A stretch of 64,000 nt of DNA, taken from the NCBI GenBank assembly GCA_034620365.1, contig JAQGEQ010000251.1, positions 186,001 through 250,000 on the forward strand, given 5' to 3'. The notes below the pieces were generated by a model. It did not search any database. It saw only the letters and a list, made by a program, of their open reading frames with translations, and had not been told where the DNA came from. Of the stretch, positions 12,156 through 26,400 are shown piece after piece. The position numbers and the translations under genes were made by a program. Origin of the DNA: Pegea sp. RAD2-039. Lineage: Eukaryota > Chordata > Thaliacea > Salpida > Salpidae. Every line of letters begins with the position of its first letter. Position 1 is the stretch's first letter.

Positions 12156-12764
12156 CTTTTCTTTATACGTAAATAAACATGTTCTTCTGTTAATATTCTT
12201 AAGTTGGTTTAGTGATTGAATTTGCAAACAACTCAAGCTTGAACATCTTCACTATCTACTAATATTGTGTAGCAGCATTGAGTTTATGTTGTTAAGCATT
12301 TTCGTTACAAAATATATTCTTTAACTGAATCTGAATGTCATTAAATATGAAGTAATTAGTGTAAGCTGATTAATTTCAATCCAAGTTAATGGAAAAAGTA
12401 ATGATGAAGCTATCTTTAAATCTTCGTAACAAATAACTCCTAATAAAAGTGACATCCAACCGAGCTAAAAAGCTTTAATATTCATCTATTAGTACGAGAA
12501 AATATGTAGAATAAGTCTTGAGAAGCGCTTTGATAAATAAAAGGTTAAAATAGTTAGTTTCTGTTGTATAAAAAGAAACTAAATATTGCAACATGAAGAA
12601 ATGAAAAAGTATCAGCAAACCTTCGAAAGTTGAAAAATGACTCTACTACCCGATAACACTCAATACTTGATCTGTGATGAATGAAAACTTTGTGTTCCTT
12701 TAATAGTACACCAAAAGGAACAGATATAACCTGCTAGTTCCAAAGTTATCTTTTAGAAGAAAAG

Positions 12765-12990
12765 GTCTGCTCTGGTTTGACAACAATGTACAACATGATA
12801 AGCAATCAAAGACTTCTTTGGCTCGGACACGTCCGTCAGATAGACGACTATCTAATGGCAAACGCATTGTTGAAAACCAAAACTGTTAATGATGGTTGCG
12901 TTCTACGGTGAGCTCAGCTAAGAATTCGTTAAGAAGTGGATCTAAGATAATATTGATGATCATGTGATATGGGATTATTACATTCGCTTA
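12765..12990 (+). mobile_element. Decayed non-LTR retrotransposon (LINE) reverse-transcriptase tail
   Basis: The frame reads a peptide containing QRLLWLGHVRQIDD, the signature (L-R-W-L-G-H-V-x-R-M-x-D-D) found just after the reverse transcriptase in many LINE ORF2 proteins, with NALLKTK continuing the match. It is broken by stop codons within about 40 residues downstream, and nothing of the RT core is nearby. It is a dead fragment. Confidence 0.7.
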
Positions 12991-15549
12991 TGACTGAGAC
13001 TTGATGTGCACTAAATGTATTAATACAAGTTATTTCAATCGTAGTACTTTAGATTGATTTAAAAAACAAATACAAAAGAATAAAGTTGTTGTAGATTAAT
13101 CTGATAGTTAATCACTTGTGAAGATCTATTGATCATATTCCAGAAGTCGAAATATTTATCGAAAGAAAGAAATCTTTCAATTTCATCATGAAAATAGCTT
13201 ATTGTACATTTTTTATAATAATACCACGAGTTATAAAACACAACATCTGCTCTCATTAAGAACTCTATCTATGAGAAGACACAGTTGGCTGATAAAAATA
13301 CAAAATATTTTCCAACTATCATCTCTATCTTTTATGACCAGTCATAGATTGATTAGCAGATTACTCGAAGACTTCAACCGTTGTATAGATGAGATGAAGT
13401 CTGTTTTGGTACTTAAGCGAATATTTATTAATCTTATGACAGTTGATACAATTTCAATTTTATTCTGCTTTAATTGCTTAAGATTTGACCAGATTTTAGG
13501 CTGAAACAAAATCTTAAAATTAAGGATCTGTTGAAGCTTTTTAAAGTTGATTTTGCGAGAAGCAATATCTTAATTTGGTTTAAGATCCTTTTTTATTTAT
13601 TTTGATAGCAAAGAAAGTCTTTCGCTTATTTGGTTTGATAGATAGTTTTAAATTATACTTTAATAAAATAATAAAACAAAAAATATTGTAGCAGACTAAC
13701 TGAAAAAATGTTTAAGTATCTTTTGCAAACTACATCCAGTACAATAGCTACTATATTTAATATAACTGTCAATAGTTAAATAAGCTCCATATTTTGCAGT
13801 AAAGCAACTTTAGTTAACCTTTTATGACAATATATATATAAGTGTTTGGTTATTGGTAGATGTATTCATATATCTTCCATTACTATAAAATATATGTAAC
13901 TCTGAATGTCTTTTGAAGCTGAAATATAGTCCTCGGAATTTTGTTTGGAACTGCAGAATAAGATATGAGCAATTAGCAAATAATAATAATGAATAAATAT
14001 GTAATTTCGAAGTGGTACGTTTTAGATTTTCATAAAATCGTTACATTTAATTCATCTGCTGAAAAACCTTCTGCTTTCAAATACCTTATTGAAAGTTTCA
14101 AAATAATTTCTTGATTAATTAGCACAAAGTAGATGAACTAATTCCAAAGTTTTGCAGAGATATTCTGGGATTTAACTTCTCTAAAAGTAATTGCTTCTAA
14201 GTTTAAAGCTCGATAAACATCTGTATAAGCAATAAGAAGCCTTTAAGCTAAAATGCTGGAACTAACTTAAGGTTGTCCTGCTTAGCAAAGAAATTTTGAT
14301 GAATTACTGATAAAAACATTTTGTATATACAAAATAAACTTGGTTAAAGTTCAAATAAAAATTTATAGACTTTGATTTACAAATAAACTCTAGAATATTT
14401 TACTCAGACATTTTATTGCTTATATTTAAAATAATTTATTTTATAGCTGTCTTGGTAGAAGAAATAGCAAAAAGCTGTTTATTAGAAGATCTTTTACTTC
14501 TACTTGATAAGTTTGTACAACTTTAGTTTTCTTTGGTTAGATTTTTAAAAATAACTTTTTATTAGCATTAAATTTAAGTAAGATACTTAGAATAAAAGTG
14601 CCTTTACTTTATAGTTTTTATTTGATAAAACTAACTCGCAAAGATAATTTAAATGCTTATTCTTTAGTAAGATGATTTTTAGTAAGAAACTAATTTTTGC
14701 TACTTATTAAAAACTTCTTTTGATAAAAATGTAGAAACTTTTGATAACTTTTCCATTTATTTTTTGATGTTAAAAGCTTTACAAATATAACATTTTATAG
14801 AAATTACTTCTTAATTATGTTCCGTACTGAAATTTAATCATTTATTTATCATTTATTTGATAACTTTCTAACTCACAAGATTGATATATTATTCAATTGT
14901 AGTTTTTCAAGTTTATTATTCATTAGTTGCAAAATAGCTCCTTTAGAAATCTTGAAAAGTTTGAGAATTATTTCTAAATAATACAAATAAAGCTTTAAAA
15001 TCATAAAACTATTCTTGAACATTAAAAGAAATTGTTAAAATTTTTAATAATAATAAAATTATATGAGCAGAAAGTATAAAAGATTTTCCACCATAAATAT
15101 TTAAGATATATTTTTCTATTTTTATTTCATATTTTAAAAGTTAATCTAAACTATAAAAATATTTCCTAATTTTAAACTAATGTGATTTTAAAAAGTATTT
15201 GAACTTAGAAGAATTAGTCTTTTAGCATTGAAAGATATGAAACGTCTTACTTGTTAGCAGATAGCTCTGCTTTCTTTTTCGTAAACAGCTTTATAAATTT
15301 AAGGGAATCAAGTATATTGCTAAGACAGATCATTTGCTTACTAACAGTTTCTAGTGTTTCCAAATTTATTTAACAATTTTCTTTATTATTTACTTTTGAT
15401 ATACACATACCAATTTTATAGTTTTATTTTCAAAAGTTGAGAAATTACAAAAAACCAATTTATTGTGATTGGGATATATTTTGTTCTTTACTTCACACAG
15501 TTTAAGTCACATGACTTTTTATGCAGTTAGAGAAGTTGGAAACAGTAAA

Positions 15550-16194
15550 ATGAATTCAGCAGAGCTTAATGTTCACAATATCGTTGTAATAGGAGCTGGT
15601 GGTGTTGGAAAATCTGCCCTGACTTTGCAATTCATGTATGAGGAGTTTGTAGAAGACTACAAACCAACTAGAGCAGATACTTACCGTAAAAAAGTCGAAT
15701 TAGATGGAAAATTAGCCTGGGTTGACATCCTAGATACTGCTGGTCAAGAAGATCAGCCCGCAATGAGAGATTGTTATCTACAAAGTGGCGACGGATTTCT
15801 TTTAGTCTTCTCAATCACAAGTCAAAGTTCTTTTGAAGAAATTAAAGAGATTAATGATCAGATTATGAGGATGAAAAAGGTCTCTTCAAATTCTGTTTAT
15901 CCAACTTTACTTGTTGGTAACAAAGATGATTTGAATGAAAAACGAGAAGTTTCTGTTGAGGAAGCTACAGGTTATGCTGTTGACAACTTGATGTTGTACA
16001 CAGAAACCTCAGCAAAGACAAAGAAAAATGTGGACAAGGTCTTTCATGATCTGTTGCGTTACATCGCGCGCTTCAAGAACAAGAAGGAAGAAGAAAAAGC
16101 TGCTGCTAAAGCTGAAGAAGAAGAAGTAAAAGTTAAAAGTAAAAAGAAAAAGAAGATAAGTTTGATGGAGCTTCAAAGATGTCAGATTATTTGA
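15550..16194 (+). CDS. Ral-like small GTPase, intronless
   Basis: A 214-residue Ras-superfamily GTPase, a GTP/GDP membrane switch. The P-loop GAGGVGKS is at about residues 15-22, switch I contains EDYKPTRADTYRKK, switch II begins DTAGQED with the catalytic Gln kept, the base-binding loop is NKDD, and ETSAK follows. The EDYxPTxADxYRKK and GFLLVFSI segments resemble Ral more than Ras or Rap. The C-terminus is a Lys/Glu-rich tail ending CQII, a prenylation CAAX box. Earlier in-frame ATGs exist (15469, 15511); 15550 was chosen because it gives the short N-terminus usual for the family. No introns, unlike most neighbours, so it may be a retrocopy that stayed intact. Switch II (DQPAMRDCYLQSGD) is diverged from canonical Ral. 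Confidence 0.85.
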   Translation: MNSAELNVHNIVVIGAGGVGKSALTLQFMYEEFVEDYKPTRADTYRKKVELDGKLAWVDILDTAGQEDQPAMRDCYLQSGDGFLLVFSITSQSSFEEIKEINDQIMRMKKVSSNSVYPTLLVGNKDDLNEKREVSVEEATGYAVDNLMLYTETSAKTKKNVDKVFHDLLRYIARFKNKKEEEKAAAKAEEEEVKVKSKKKKKISLMELQRCQII

Positions 16195-16666
16195 AGAACT
16201 TGTTTTAGGTTGCTTCTTTTTTAATTTAGAATTCTCTACAAACTGAAAAACTACTTTTTTGTAGTTCAACTCCTATTGTTAATCTTAAATATGATGATCA
16301 ACTCTTTTTCAAGTTTTAGAGTTTTCTGTTATTTGTTTAAAAAATATTTTTCTTTATTTTCTAAACATATATTTGAAATTTTCTTTCCTACTTCATACAG
16401 ATGGTAAATTTTTTGCAGGAAAAATTATTTCAATTTAATCAGTTGTATTTCAACTTGTCATCAAACACAAACAGACACAAACAGACACAATCAGACAAAC
16501 ACAAAGGCAGTGATAAATTGGTGACATCTTCCTGAGAGTCAAATCTGAGAGGTAGATGGTATATCAAGATTAAGATCAGGTTTTGCCTCTTCCATTGTGC
16601 TGCTCTGAAATCCAAGATTAAATCTTCCACTCAATGGAATTGCTTTTTTGTCACATTCTGGTATCG

Positions 16667-19600
16667 CTACAACATCATGACGTCATCATTGGATATTTTG
16701 CCACCTAGTGACGACTCACATGATTCTGCTTTATGTTTCAGGAACCTATTTATCTTTCGACGTTTTCGAAACTTTGCTGTATGGATGTGGTTGGAATGGA
16801 TCTTACGACACAATATCCAAGATCTTAGATTAAAAAGCACCGCGAGGAATTTAAGCGCGAATGCCACTCCAAAGAAGACGAAGCGGAAATAATCATTGTT
16901 GTAGACCTGAAGAAGTTCAACAAAAATTTGAAACGACTGAAAATTGGTAGATGACAAACCAAACAGGATCCTGATCCTTCAATTTGATCACAAGATACTT
17001 GACTCCACAAGATACAAGTCGTGTCAATGATCACTCCAAAGTAGATGGGGGCAGGGATGTAGGCTAAAAAGAGGAGATGAAAGAAGACACAAATAAGATC
17101 AGAGTAATTACCGAGAGCACGGAAGAAAAGAAACTGAAGTCCTGCAGCGAATGGACGTTGCTGATCTGAGACACATCTGTATGTGATCATAAGAAGAGGA
17201 GTATGAGATGATACCATCGTCTGTTGATAGAAATGATCATAAATCAAGATTATCGCGAAAGATTCAGTTACCATGGTGATGAAGAAGAGACAAATCATGA
17301 ACTGCGCGACTATAGGGCGACAAGAGCGCTCACATTCGCCAGGAGAAGCCAAACTGGTCACATTACCACATGTACAGTGACTGAAAGTGGTCTGTGACGT
17401 AGCAGTTGGTGATTGGTAGACAAATGAATGGACACTGACCATGTTAGAAGTATCAGAAAAAGACCTGGTACAGCCTGCATGACACGGACTGTAGTAAGTC
17501 TTCTGGTCCAGGCAAACTGGGTCATAGACCAACGAGGAAGGGCACGAACAGTTGAGATTACATTCAAGTTGAAGACGCGACACAATTCTGTAGAAATTGA
17601 ACCAGGTGATGACGTCATCAGTGTGACGTCAGACTAACTTGAGGGAATCATCAGAAGAATCAAGAACGTGAGTTGGATCACATGAAAGGAAAAATACAGT
17701 GAGAAAGAGGAAAGTTGAGATGGAACTGGAGCAAAGAGCAGTTAAGGAACATCCTGTGAGATTGAGCTTGAAAAATTTGATTAAATATCCACCAGTCATT
17801 ACTCCAACCCCTGCTGCAGGTATCAAGACCGCTCCTGAGTTTAAAGATTAATTTTCACAAAAAATACATCAGAAAGAAATACTGGAACAGCTTACTACTG
17901 CCACTTAGCGGATTTCATTACCTGTAAGGATACTAGCGGATGTAGTATCAACTGCAAACTGAGAAATGAGGTATTTAGGAACAAATGTCAGGTTAGCGGA
18001 GATGACAGAAAACTCCAGAGTCGCTGATAGAGTCACACATATATAGATAGGATTGTAAAATAGATTACGAAAAGCTTTTGGAAGTTCTAAAAAATCTTTT
18101 TTTCACGCGATGTCAGGTGACGTCATAATCACCTTTGAGGTCTTTTCCAAAACTAATCATTCCTTCGCTATAAGATTCGTCTTCGTGATGAGATGTTGTC
18201 ATGGAAGTTTCAGTTACAGGACTCAATGGAGTAGGAAGAGGTGTTACCCTGAAAGTCAGTTGATATTCTACATTGATGACGTCATACAATCGCGACTCAC
18301 ACTTCAACTTCGACGTCACGAAGCTTAGCGGGAAACATGAAGATGAAGATTGAATTAATCGCGATGACGCTAGAGCTTAAAAGAAATCCAATCCACCTAT
18401 ATTGAGTAAACCGTGATAAAGTGCTCAAGCTAAAACTCAAATTACCAAGCTCCAATAAACTGAGTGCTATTTGCTTGGGAGCTGGAAAGATCTACAGGAA
18501 TGGTGAGAAAGATTCCACCAATGATGTATCCAATTGCTGGTCCAATTGCCGCTAATACGTAGAAAATCGCTAAAAAAAGAAGACATAAAAAGATGAAAAT
18601 AGAGATGTAAGAAAACTTACAGATATAAATTGAAGCGCTTTCTCGTTTGACATTATCATGTAGAAATGTTGTTGCAAGTGTGTGTATTGGTGTTGAACCA
18701 ATTCCTATCATCATATTTGCAATTACAAACAGTCCTAATGCGGTGGAGTCCGGCCCCTGAAATATTACGATAATCTTTAGTTTTCAAATCTGATGAGCTG
18801 TAACTAAAGTCTATTATGTTCAAAGAATTTTTTTTGGGTTTATTTGAAGCATAAAAAGAATTGATTTAAAGTTTTCTTAATCTATTATAAAACACTTGAG
18901 TTGACTGACATTATAAAATCTGTCTAAGATTGTTAATATCAGAAAATAATTTGAAATATCGACGCGTGAAGTTACTTTAACTTGAATTTTGAGATGCTAA
19001 AGTTTTATGATAATTTAAATTGTTTAAAGATTTTCTTTCAAAAGTTTCTTCAATAATCTATTTTTTCATCATTTGTTTTTCATATAAAAAATTTTTAATT
19101 AAAAAAATGAAATTAAAAACAGACCAACAACTTGAATTTTCTCAAAAGTTTTTCAATTTTTTTTACTATTCACAAAACGCTCAGTTGTTAGTATAATAGA
19201 TAATCTTCTGTTCATCAAAATATATTTACAGATTTGAAGATGCCTTGCTGAAGCTTGGTGACTGATCAATTTGGATTTTAACATTATATACTAAGATGTT
19301 TAGATAAACCCTCCAAAACTTATAACTTAATATATTCATTATTTTTCTTTAAATAATCACGTTACTCGTAAAGTTTATATTTTTGGCCTCATGGCGAAAA
19401 TGTATTCAGCCAAATTGTTCAATCCCGCGAGACTACATAGAATTAAAAAGATTAATTTCAAAACATTAAAAAAGTTTCTGGGCAATTTTTTTTAAATTTT
19501 TTTTTATGATTTTCAAAGATTTTTCACCTTAGGTGATTTCGAACACAAATCTTCATCTATTTGTGTCCGTCCACAAAGTTGATGGTCATTAGAAGAAGAA

Positions 19601-20416
19601 ATATTCTTGAAAGAGATCACATCTTCCAAGGAAGTGTTTGAGATAAGTTGGGGCAAACAAAAGAACAAGGCTCCTATAAATCAAGTTATGACGTCATCAC
19701 CGCGTGATTACAAGCTCTCACCAAAAGAAGTGACTGTTGCTCCGATTGCAACGACGCGAGGCCGATGACCCTTTCCTCCTAAGTAGGAAATGAAGACGAC
19801 CACCAAAATACTGCCAATATCGAAACTGGACACGACCAGGCCGGACTCCACGCTCCGGAGTCCGTATCTAAATATTCCAAAATTTTAATTTTTTTTTAAG
19901 TTGTTAAAAAATGAGAGATGAAGAAAAAGTCCTCATCAGTTTCGATCAAACCTTTCGCGATGTTACGCACGACTAATTTTGCTCTAAATGCTTGACTTGA
20001 TTTCAAAAAATCTGACCTTTGCTCAATGGTGGTGATGACGCTGCTGATGATTCCAGATGACATCATACTCTGGAAGAAGACATAAAATCCGATGATTATG
20101 AGAAAGATGACCGGATTAGTGATCTGTGGCCACCAATAGAATGAAAAAAAGCTGCCACTGTTGCTGCTTTTCGAGACTTCTACAAAAAAGTCGTTAATTT
20201 TTACCAGTAGTGACGTCAGCAGATTTTCATCATTTTAGAAAAGTAAACAACTGCAAGGTTGCCATGACAACCTATCATCAGTGTTGTTATGGTGACTTTT
20301 ATAAGTTGTGTCTTAATGCGTAACGTAGTACCTGAAGATGGTGATGATGTCACAGTGACTTCATCTGTTGTTGATATAGATGCAGAAGTCATTACAACTG
20401 TAGATTTTTCACTCAT
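16667..20416 (-). CDS. Solute carrier organic anion transporter (SLCO/OATP), 14 exons, complete
   Basis: A 12-transmembrane plasma-membrane transporter for organic anions such as steroid conjugates, prostaglandins and thyroid hormone in this family. Exons, 5' to 3' on the minus strand: 20416-20332, 20179-20017, 19867-19722, 19673-19528, 18756-18621, 18569-18446, 18396-18301, 18248-18133, 18086-17922, 17834-17639, 17587-17272, 17220-17112, 17063-16960, 16906-16667; phases agree throughout and give 713 residues, the usual length. Landmarks: the FIGAWWIGF motif spanning exons 6-7, DNVKRES in exon 5, a Kazal-type Cys-rich loop (CNLNCSCPSSLVYDPVC) in exon 11, then QRPFAAGLQF and IPAPIYFGVIIDTTC before the last helix. 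Most introns in the 3' half are 46-53 bp. The subfamily cannot be assigned by eye. Confidence 0.93.
18757..19527 (-). other. Large intron of the SLCO gene (771 bp)
   Basis: AT-rich intron between exons 4 and 5; no gene, repeat or RNA seen in it. It is far longer than the other introns of this gene. Confidence 0.75.
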
Positions 20417-23400
20417 TCTATGATTTTGATTTAATTAACTAAATTCTGCTTTTCCTTTTTGATCTAAATTTAAGGAATAAAAAAAAATGAACAAAAATTT
20501 ATCGTCAAGTTTTCTGAATGAAATTTTTTGAATTTAATTACAACATAAAAATACTTTGTTTAAATAAGTTACAAATATTTGAATTAATAACTTAAATATT
20601 TATTTCTATATTCTCAAATTTGTAAGCCTCTTAAACAATTGAACTTTTTGACAAAAATTCTTTTTTGTAGGACTTTTTGCCTGAAAATAAATCTGCTCTA
20701 AGTTGTTTCAACAAATTTCACATAAAAAGGTTCGGATTCAGCCACAAACAAATTTTAAATATTCATCCACTGAAGTAATTAACATGAAAAAGCATTTAGC
20801 TTGCTTTTCATATCTGTAAACACCTGACTTCAACAAAAACAGACAACAAATTAATTGTTTTGAAAGTTTTCTAATTAAACTTTCTAATTACAAATACTCC
20901 TCAACAGCAAAATCAATTACTAAAAACTTTCTGTATGAATAAAAAAGAATATGAATAATATGATGAAGTTTTTTGAGTGAAACTTATTTTGAACACTGTA
21001 ATTTTTTAATGACTTTTAACATAGTAATATGACAAACACTAGATGTTTTTATTACTGTCCATTAGTCAACTTTTGAAACTAGCCACAATTTATTATTTTG
21101 ATTATAAAAAACTGATACAAATCCATTCCTTTGAGCTTTGAAAATATATCTTTATAACTTCTGCTTTAGCAAAAAAACTTTAAAAATCAAATACTTGATG
21201 GTATCATTTAAATATGAACAGAAAAAGATTGTTTAACTTACAAAATCAACAACTTGAAATTATTTTCATTTATTGGAATATTAAAGTGAACTCTAGATTG
21301 ACTTATTGTGATTGTATCAGATATTTTATAAGTTTTTTTTGTTATCTCTATTCAAAAGTCTAAAAACTCAATTTTGTTTGCCCTTTAAAAATGATAAATA
21401 CTCCCAAGTGAAAAATAAGGACAATAAAAATCTCAATAATTGATTAAACAAAATGTTTATCAAAAGTATATGTAAGAACTATTTAAGTTATTCATTTTGA
21501 AAAAGTTTTATTTCGGAAAGAAACAAAAAAAGCAATTTATATAAAAGATACTTAATTTTTTGTCTATTGAAATCTTTGGAGTCACCGAGTTTACTATTTC
21601 GTTTTACTCTTTGCAAATATTTTTACTTTAAACTTATCTAACTTACAAGCTAGTATGGAAATAAAGAAAGTTAATTTATTATTAACAGAAACTTTTTGGC
21701 TAAAATCTATTTATCGGTAAAGCTTTTAGTGACTACTACTTCTAACTTAGAGAAACAGACTGACTTAAAGATAAGCAACAAATTTTTAGCAGGTGTATTA
21801 TCAACTTGGCGTATCTTTCATTACTAAGCACAAATCTTATCAATCTTATTAAAAATTTCGTAATTCAAAAAATCAGCTTAGAAATTTTTATTAATTTTTT
21901 TCATTGATATGGAATCTGCTAGAAACATTTACAGATTTTATAATATTAGAAGGTAATCGTGATTATCCAGCTTATAATAGAGATAATCAAATTTCAATAA
22001 ACTTAAATACATATTCCAATCAATCAATTCTAGAATATAATTTTTTGTAAGTCTAATTTAGATTAACTAAAAAGCAAAATGAAAATACAAAAAAAATACT
22101 TTTCTTCATCAAAATACCTGCAAGTTAATTGAAACACTAAACTATATTTCTACTGAGACAGTTTTATCAAATTTCTGAAACAAAGCTCTTTGCATGTATT
22201 AAAGTATGTCTTTGAATGTTTTTTAGCTTCAAATACCATCTGATTATCAAAGCATAAATGAAGAAATAAAATTTGTAAAAAAAGCTTTTATCGTTTTTTT
22301 TTTGTTAACTTTTTTTAACTCTCAAATTTGCTTTTTTTACATTTTAATCTTATAAAACACTAAAAAAAATGGAAAGTGAATTATTTTTAACGCTTCTTGT
22401 AAGCACAGCTCTAATTAAAAAAATGTCAATAAGCAATTTACTGATTCCTATAAACTAACATGTTGCTTCAACTAATAAATATTCTTAGTGAATGTAAAAC
22501 CCAACTAAAATAATTTTCAAGAAGTTTCTATCAATTATGAAAATTCTTTTAGCTCCGTTTGAAACTGTAAAAAGTTCTTTTAAATCAATATCTAAATAAA
22601 CTGTTGATAGTAAACAATTATTGTTTGTTCTAATCTAGTAATTACTTGCGTCAAAGCCTTGGTGAAACTGATAAAAATGTTTTTACCAAAACACATCTTT
22701 TAATTTCTATGTTTTCTTTATTTTCTAAATTAAATCTTTCAATCTGTTCATCTTTAACTAGCTTTTATATATACAAACTCAAAATGTTTTATATCCGTGA
22801 TGGCAACTCAAAGCTCAAAGACTTGCACAGGTTTTTTTGTAGCATAAAATCGGTTTGTAATTTTGAGGCTGGAAAATATTGACTAAAAAAAACATTTTTA
22901 AAAGAAAAAATGTTTGGTTCATCTAAATTATCTTTATTTATAAAGTTCTTATCTATCTTGAAAAAATTACAGAAGATAAAGTTTATTGGTGGTGAAGAAA
23001 ATGAGAAAAACTATTTCTTATCAAGTATTTTTTACTACAAAACTATTTTGCTGTTAACATAAAATCTCGTAAAAAATAACAATGAAAAAATTAAACACAA
23101 AAAATTTAAAAAGAAATAAAATATTCTCTTCTATTATTAAAAGTTATCTTTTGAAATAAAGTTTTTTAAGTTTATTTTCCACTTTTTATTCGGCTTTAAA
23201 AATATCTGCATCAATTTCAAATACTTCAGCAAATAATAGATTTGAATTTTTGGTCTAAATTTGAAACTTAAATAAAATATTAATTGATGAGGAGATCAAC
23301 TTCTATTCTTACAAGTTCTATATCAACTAAAATCGAAATGGTTTATAGTTTTACTCGCAAAGATTAAACAATATTATTTTTCAATTTGTTGTAAATCTAT

Positions 23401-26400
23401 CTTAATTGAAAAAATTGATTTATACAAAGTATAAATGTGATCTTATTGTTTAAATTTAGAAATTCCTGTAATAAATAGCTTATCTCGCTTTTGATGTTAT
23501 CTTTTAGACAAAATATTATCTTTATTATGACCTGAATTTTATGAGTAATGTTTTAAAATTAAATAGAAGAAAGTTTAGGAAATAATCAGAGTCAATTTTG
23601 ATGAGCTTCTGTAATTAAACTAAGCGTTAAAATTAATTAAATTAGTCGAAGTCCTCTAAAAATTTTATCTTGAAAGAATAAATAAAGAATGAATTTTTTC
23701 TCTGAAAATTTTGAATATCATGGTTTCTTTTTGCAACAAATGATAAACTTTCACGAACTGTAATTATCTTATAATCAACAAATATATTAAAATAAATTGG
23801 ATCCTAAATAAAAAGTGAATATAAATTGTTATTACCTTTTTTTGAATATAGTTCGTGAATATTTCAATTAATCACAAAAAAATGAGTCGTTTCAACCAAG
23901 TCATTTTAGAAAAACTATAAATTCTATGCTATTTAAAATCTAAAAAAAGTGTTTAGTAGACATAAATAACTTCACTCATTTAAATTATGAATAATTGTTT
24001 ATGGAAGTTAGTCAACTTGTTTCTAAAAAATACACCCACTTTATCAAAAAGCATAGAAGTAATTGTTTTTTTTTATAAGCTTACAGAAGCTAAAGAAAAA
24101 AATAAAAATAGAAAATTTATTGATTAAAAATTTATATTCTGTTCAAAATATTTTTCAATTATTCTTGAAAATAAAATTGATTTAGTTTTAGTCGTGGCTT
24201 TAATTCTCTTTGAATTTTGTTGAAACAAACTTTGTTATTGAAAATAGTCAAACTTTGTGAGATCAAATAGAAATTTGTTGCAATATTCATCAAATGTTTT
24301 CAAAATATTATTGTAATTATATAAACTTCAGCTTTTGGAAAGTTGTTATAACTGTTTAAAGTAAGTTTTGAAAAATACATAAAGAGATATTATGAAAACT
24401 ATTTATACAAATACAAATAAATACTTTTACTTATTCATCTATTTTAAAATATACTAAAAAATTAAAACTATTATTATTAAATAACTATATTTAGGTTTAT
24501 AAGTAGATTTGCTGTTAGACACCAAGCTTAAGCTGAAGAACGATATGTACTTACAAACATTTTTCTATAAATATTCTGAGAAATAACAAGCTTTATTTAA
24601 GAATAGTAAATAAATGTAAAAGTTTTTGTAGATTAAAGCAAATAAACACGATCAAAAAAATGCAGAGTATTGTTATGAGAAAAGGGTTATTTAAATAAGA
24701 AATAATAACGTATTTTTATTTCCCACAATTAGTTCATCTGCTTTATTAACAAACTAAACTAAAAATATATCTTTCACAGACATTTTTCTTAAAATATTTT
24801 ATTTTATAAATGACTGAACAATTTTCAAAAGTTATCGCTAGTTGATTAATTTCAGTATTATCAGCTGTTTTACAAGCAGTTCAAAACCAGTATATAGCAA
24901 TAAGTTTTATTATTCTATTTCGATGTTTTACAAATTTTTTGTATCAAATTTTTGTAAAATATTCTTTTATCTGTTATTATGGCCTTTTTTAACTTATTTA
25001 AAACTCATAAATTTCTTTACTTTGTTACAATATTTAGATTGCACAAAAATATTCTAATTTATATTGTAAAAATTCATTTATACTCTATAAAAAGATTTTC
25101 TTCAGATATAGATGACAGATTAGTATAAACAAGATTAAAAATTATTTTTTACTCTGAGAGTAATTTAAAAAAATCTTGATATGATGTGAGATATCAATAA
25201 ATAAGAAAATTATTCATTCTTATAAAACAACAACTTTAATGTAAAATATGCTTTTCATAGATAGATGTTAACTGTTAATTGGTTTTATTATCAATTATTA
25301 TTTTAATAAAATTATATTTTAACTTTGCAATGGTTTCTCGGTTTCACAACAAAATGTGAAAAAAGTTTAATATTAAAATTATTTGTTTTTATTTCAAATG
25401 ATAAGCCGTCTTGTTTGATTGTAAAGAATTGATATGTTTGAAATGCAAACAAAAACTTCCAAATTTTGTCTAAGTAATTTGTAAAAAGTGGTAATTATAA
25501 TAGCGATTAGTTAAATAAATTTCATTTATTTTGATTTCATTATTTAAAAAATTAATTGATTGAAATTATGACAAAATTTAAAAACTTTGGAAATTAATTA
25601 ATATCATTTTGTATTCTTATTTCAAACTAATAAATAAATTCTTATCGACAACTTAAGATTGAATTTATATTTAATTTTCAAATCAATTTAAAAGTCTGTC
25701 AATCGCTAACAACTACTGATAAGAAATTGTCAATTTCATTTTGACATCTAAGTTGTTAGATTTAGTTTCAAGAAATTTTGGTGAAAAATGCGATTAAGTT
25801 TTACCTGAGTTTCATTGTTGGGAAACACAAAAAACGTCTTTTTTAATTTGAAGTAAACTGAAAACTGCGAAAGAAACTTTAAAACTTAAACTTCAATTGC
25901 CGATAAATCAACGAACTTAGTTTAAACTGTTCAACAAAATTTAATATTTTAGTTTTATTCTCAGATTTTGTTTATCAGAATAATCCAAAAATTTGCGATC
26001 CGAAATACTTTTATGAAAAAGAACCAATTATGCAAAACTAGCAAATCATAAATACAATTTTGGACTTTTTCAAAATTGGTTTTCAAATTTTTAGGTTTGA
26101 GAATTCTTAAATCTATAAATTAATGATTAAATCTTTTAGATTAAATTTATTCATCTACTTTTAAAGAAACTTTTTTTAGTTTAGAGCACTTATGTCTAGT
26201 AAACTTCTATTCAAGTTTTAAATTCACAAAAGTCTTAGAAACTCTGATATCAATTTATATTTTCTTGAAGCATAACAACAGCGACACCCAGCGGAAACCC
26301 TAAAAATCACTTAGTTTAATAAACAGCTTGGCAGAGAAGTTTAATAACAAGTTTTGCACAAAACACAAAGATTATATTTGGATTAAAAATTAATTCTACC

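Larger units (their letters stand above)
12086..15549. other. Intergenic, AT-rich, no gene seen
   Basis: This holds the 3' UTR of the MIC19-like gene, a decayed LINE fragment (12765-12990) and otherwise low-complexity A/T-rich sequence. A 100-codon open stretch near 13202-13504 has no recognisable domain or splice structure and is not called. Confidence 0.6.

Noticed and set aside
13202..13504. 100-codon open frame
   Set aside because: Low-complexity composition, no recognisable domain, no consistent splice signals, next to a LINE fossil.
17358..18328. Alternative-frame open stretches over the SLCO exons on both strands
   Set aside because: They cross exon-intron borders of the well-supported SLCO model and have no family similarity.
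22646..25057. Short open frames in the 6.3-kb AT-rich gap
   Set aside because: Phe/Ile/Lys/Asn-rich translations expected of random AT-rich DNA; no motif or splice support.
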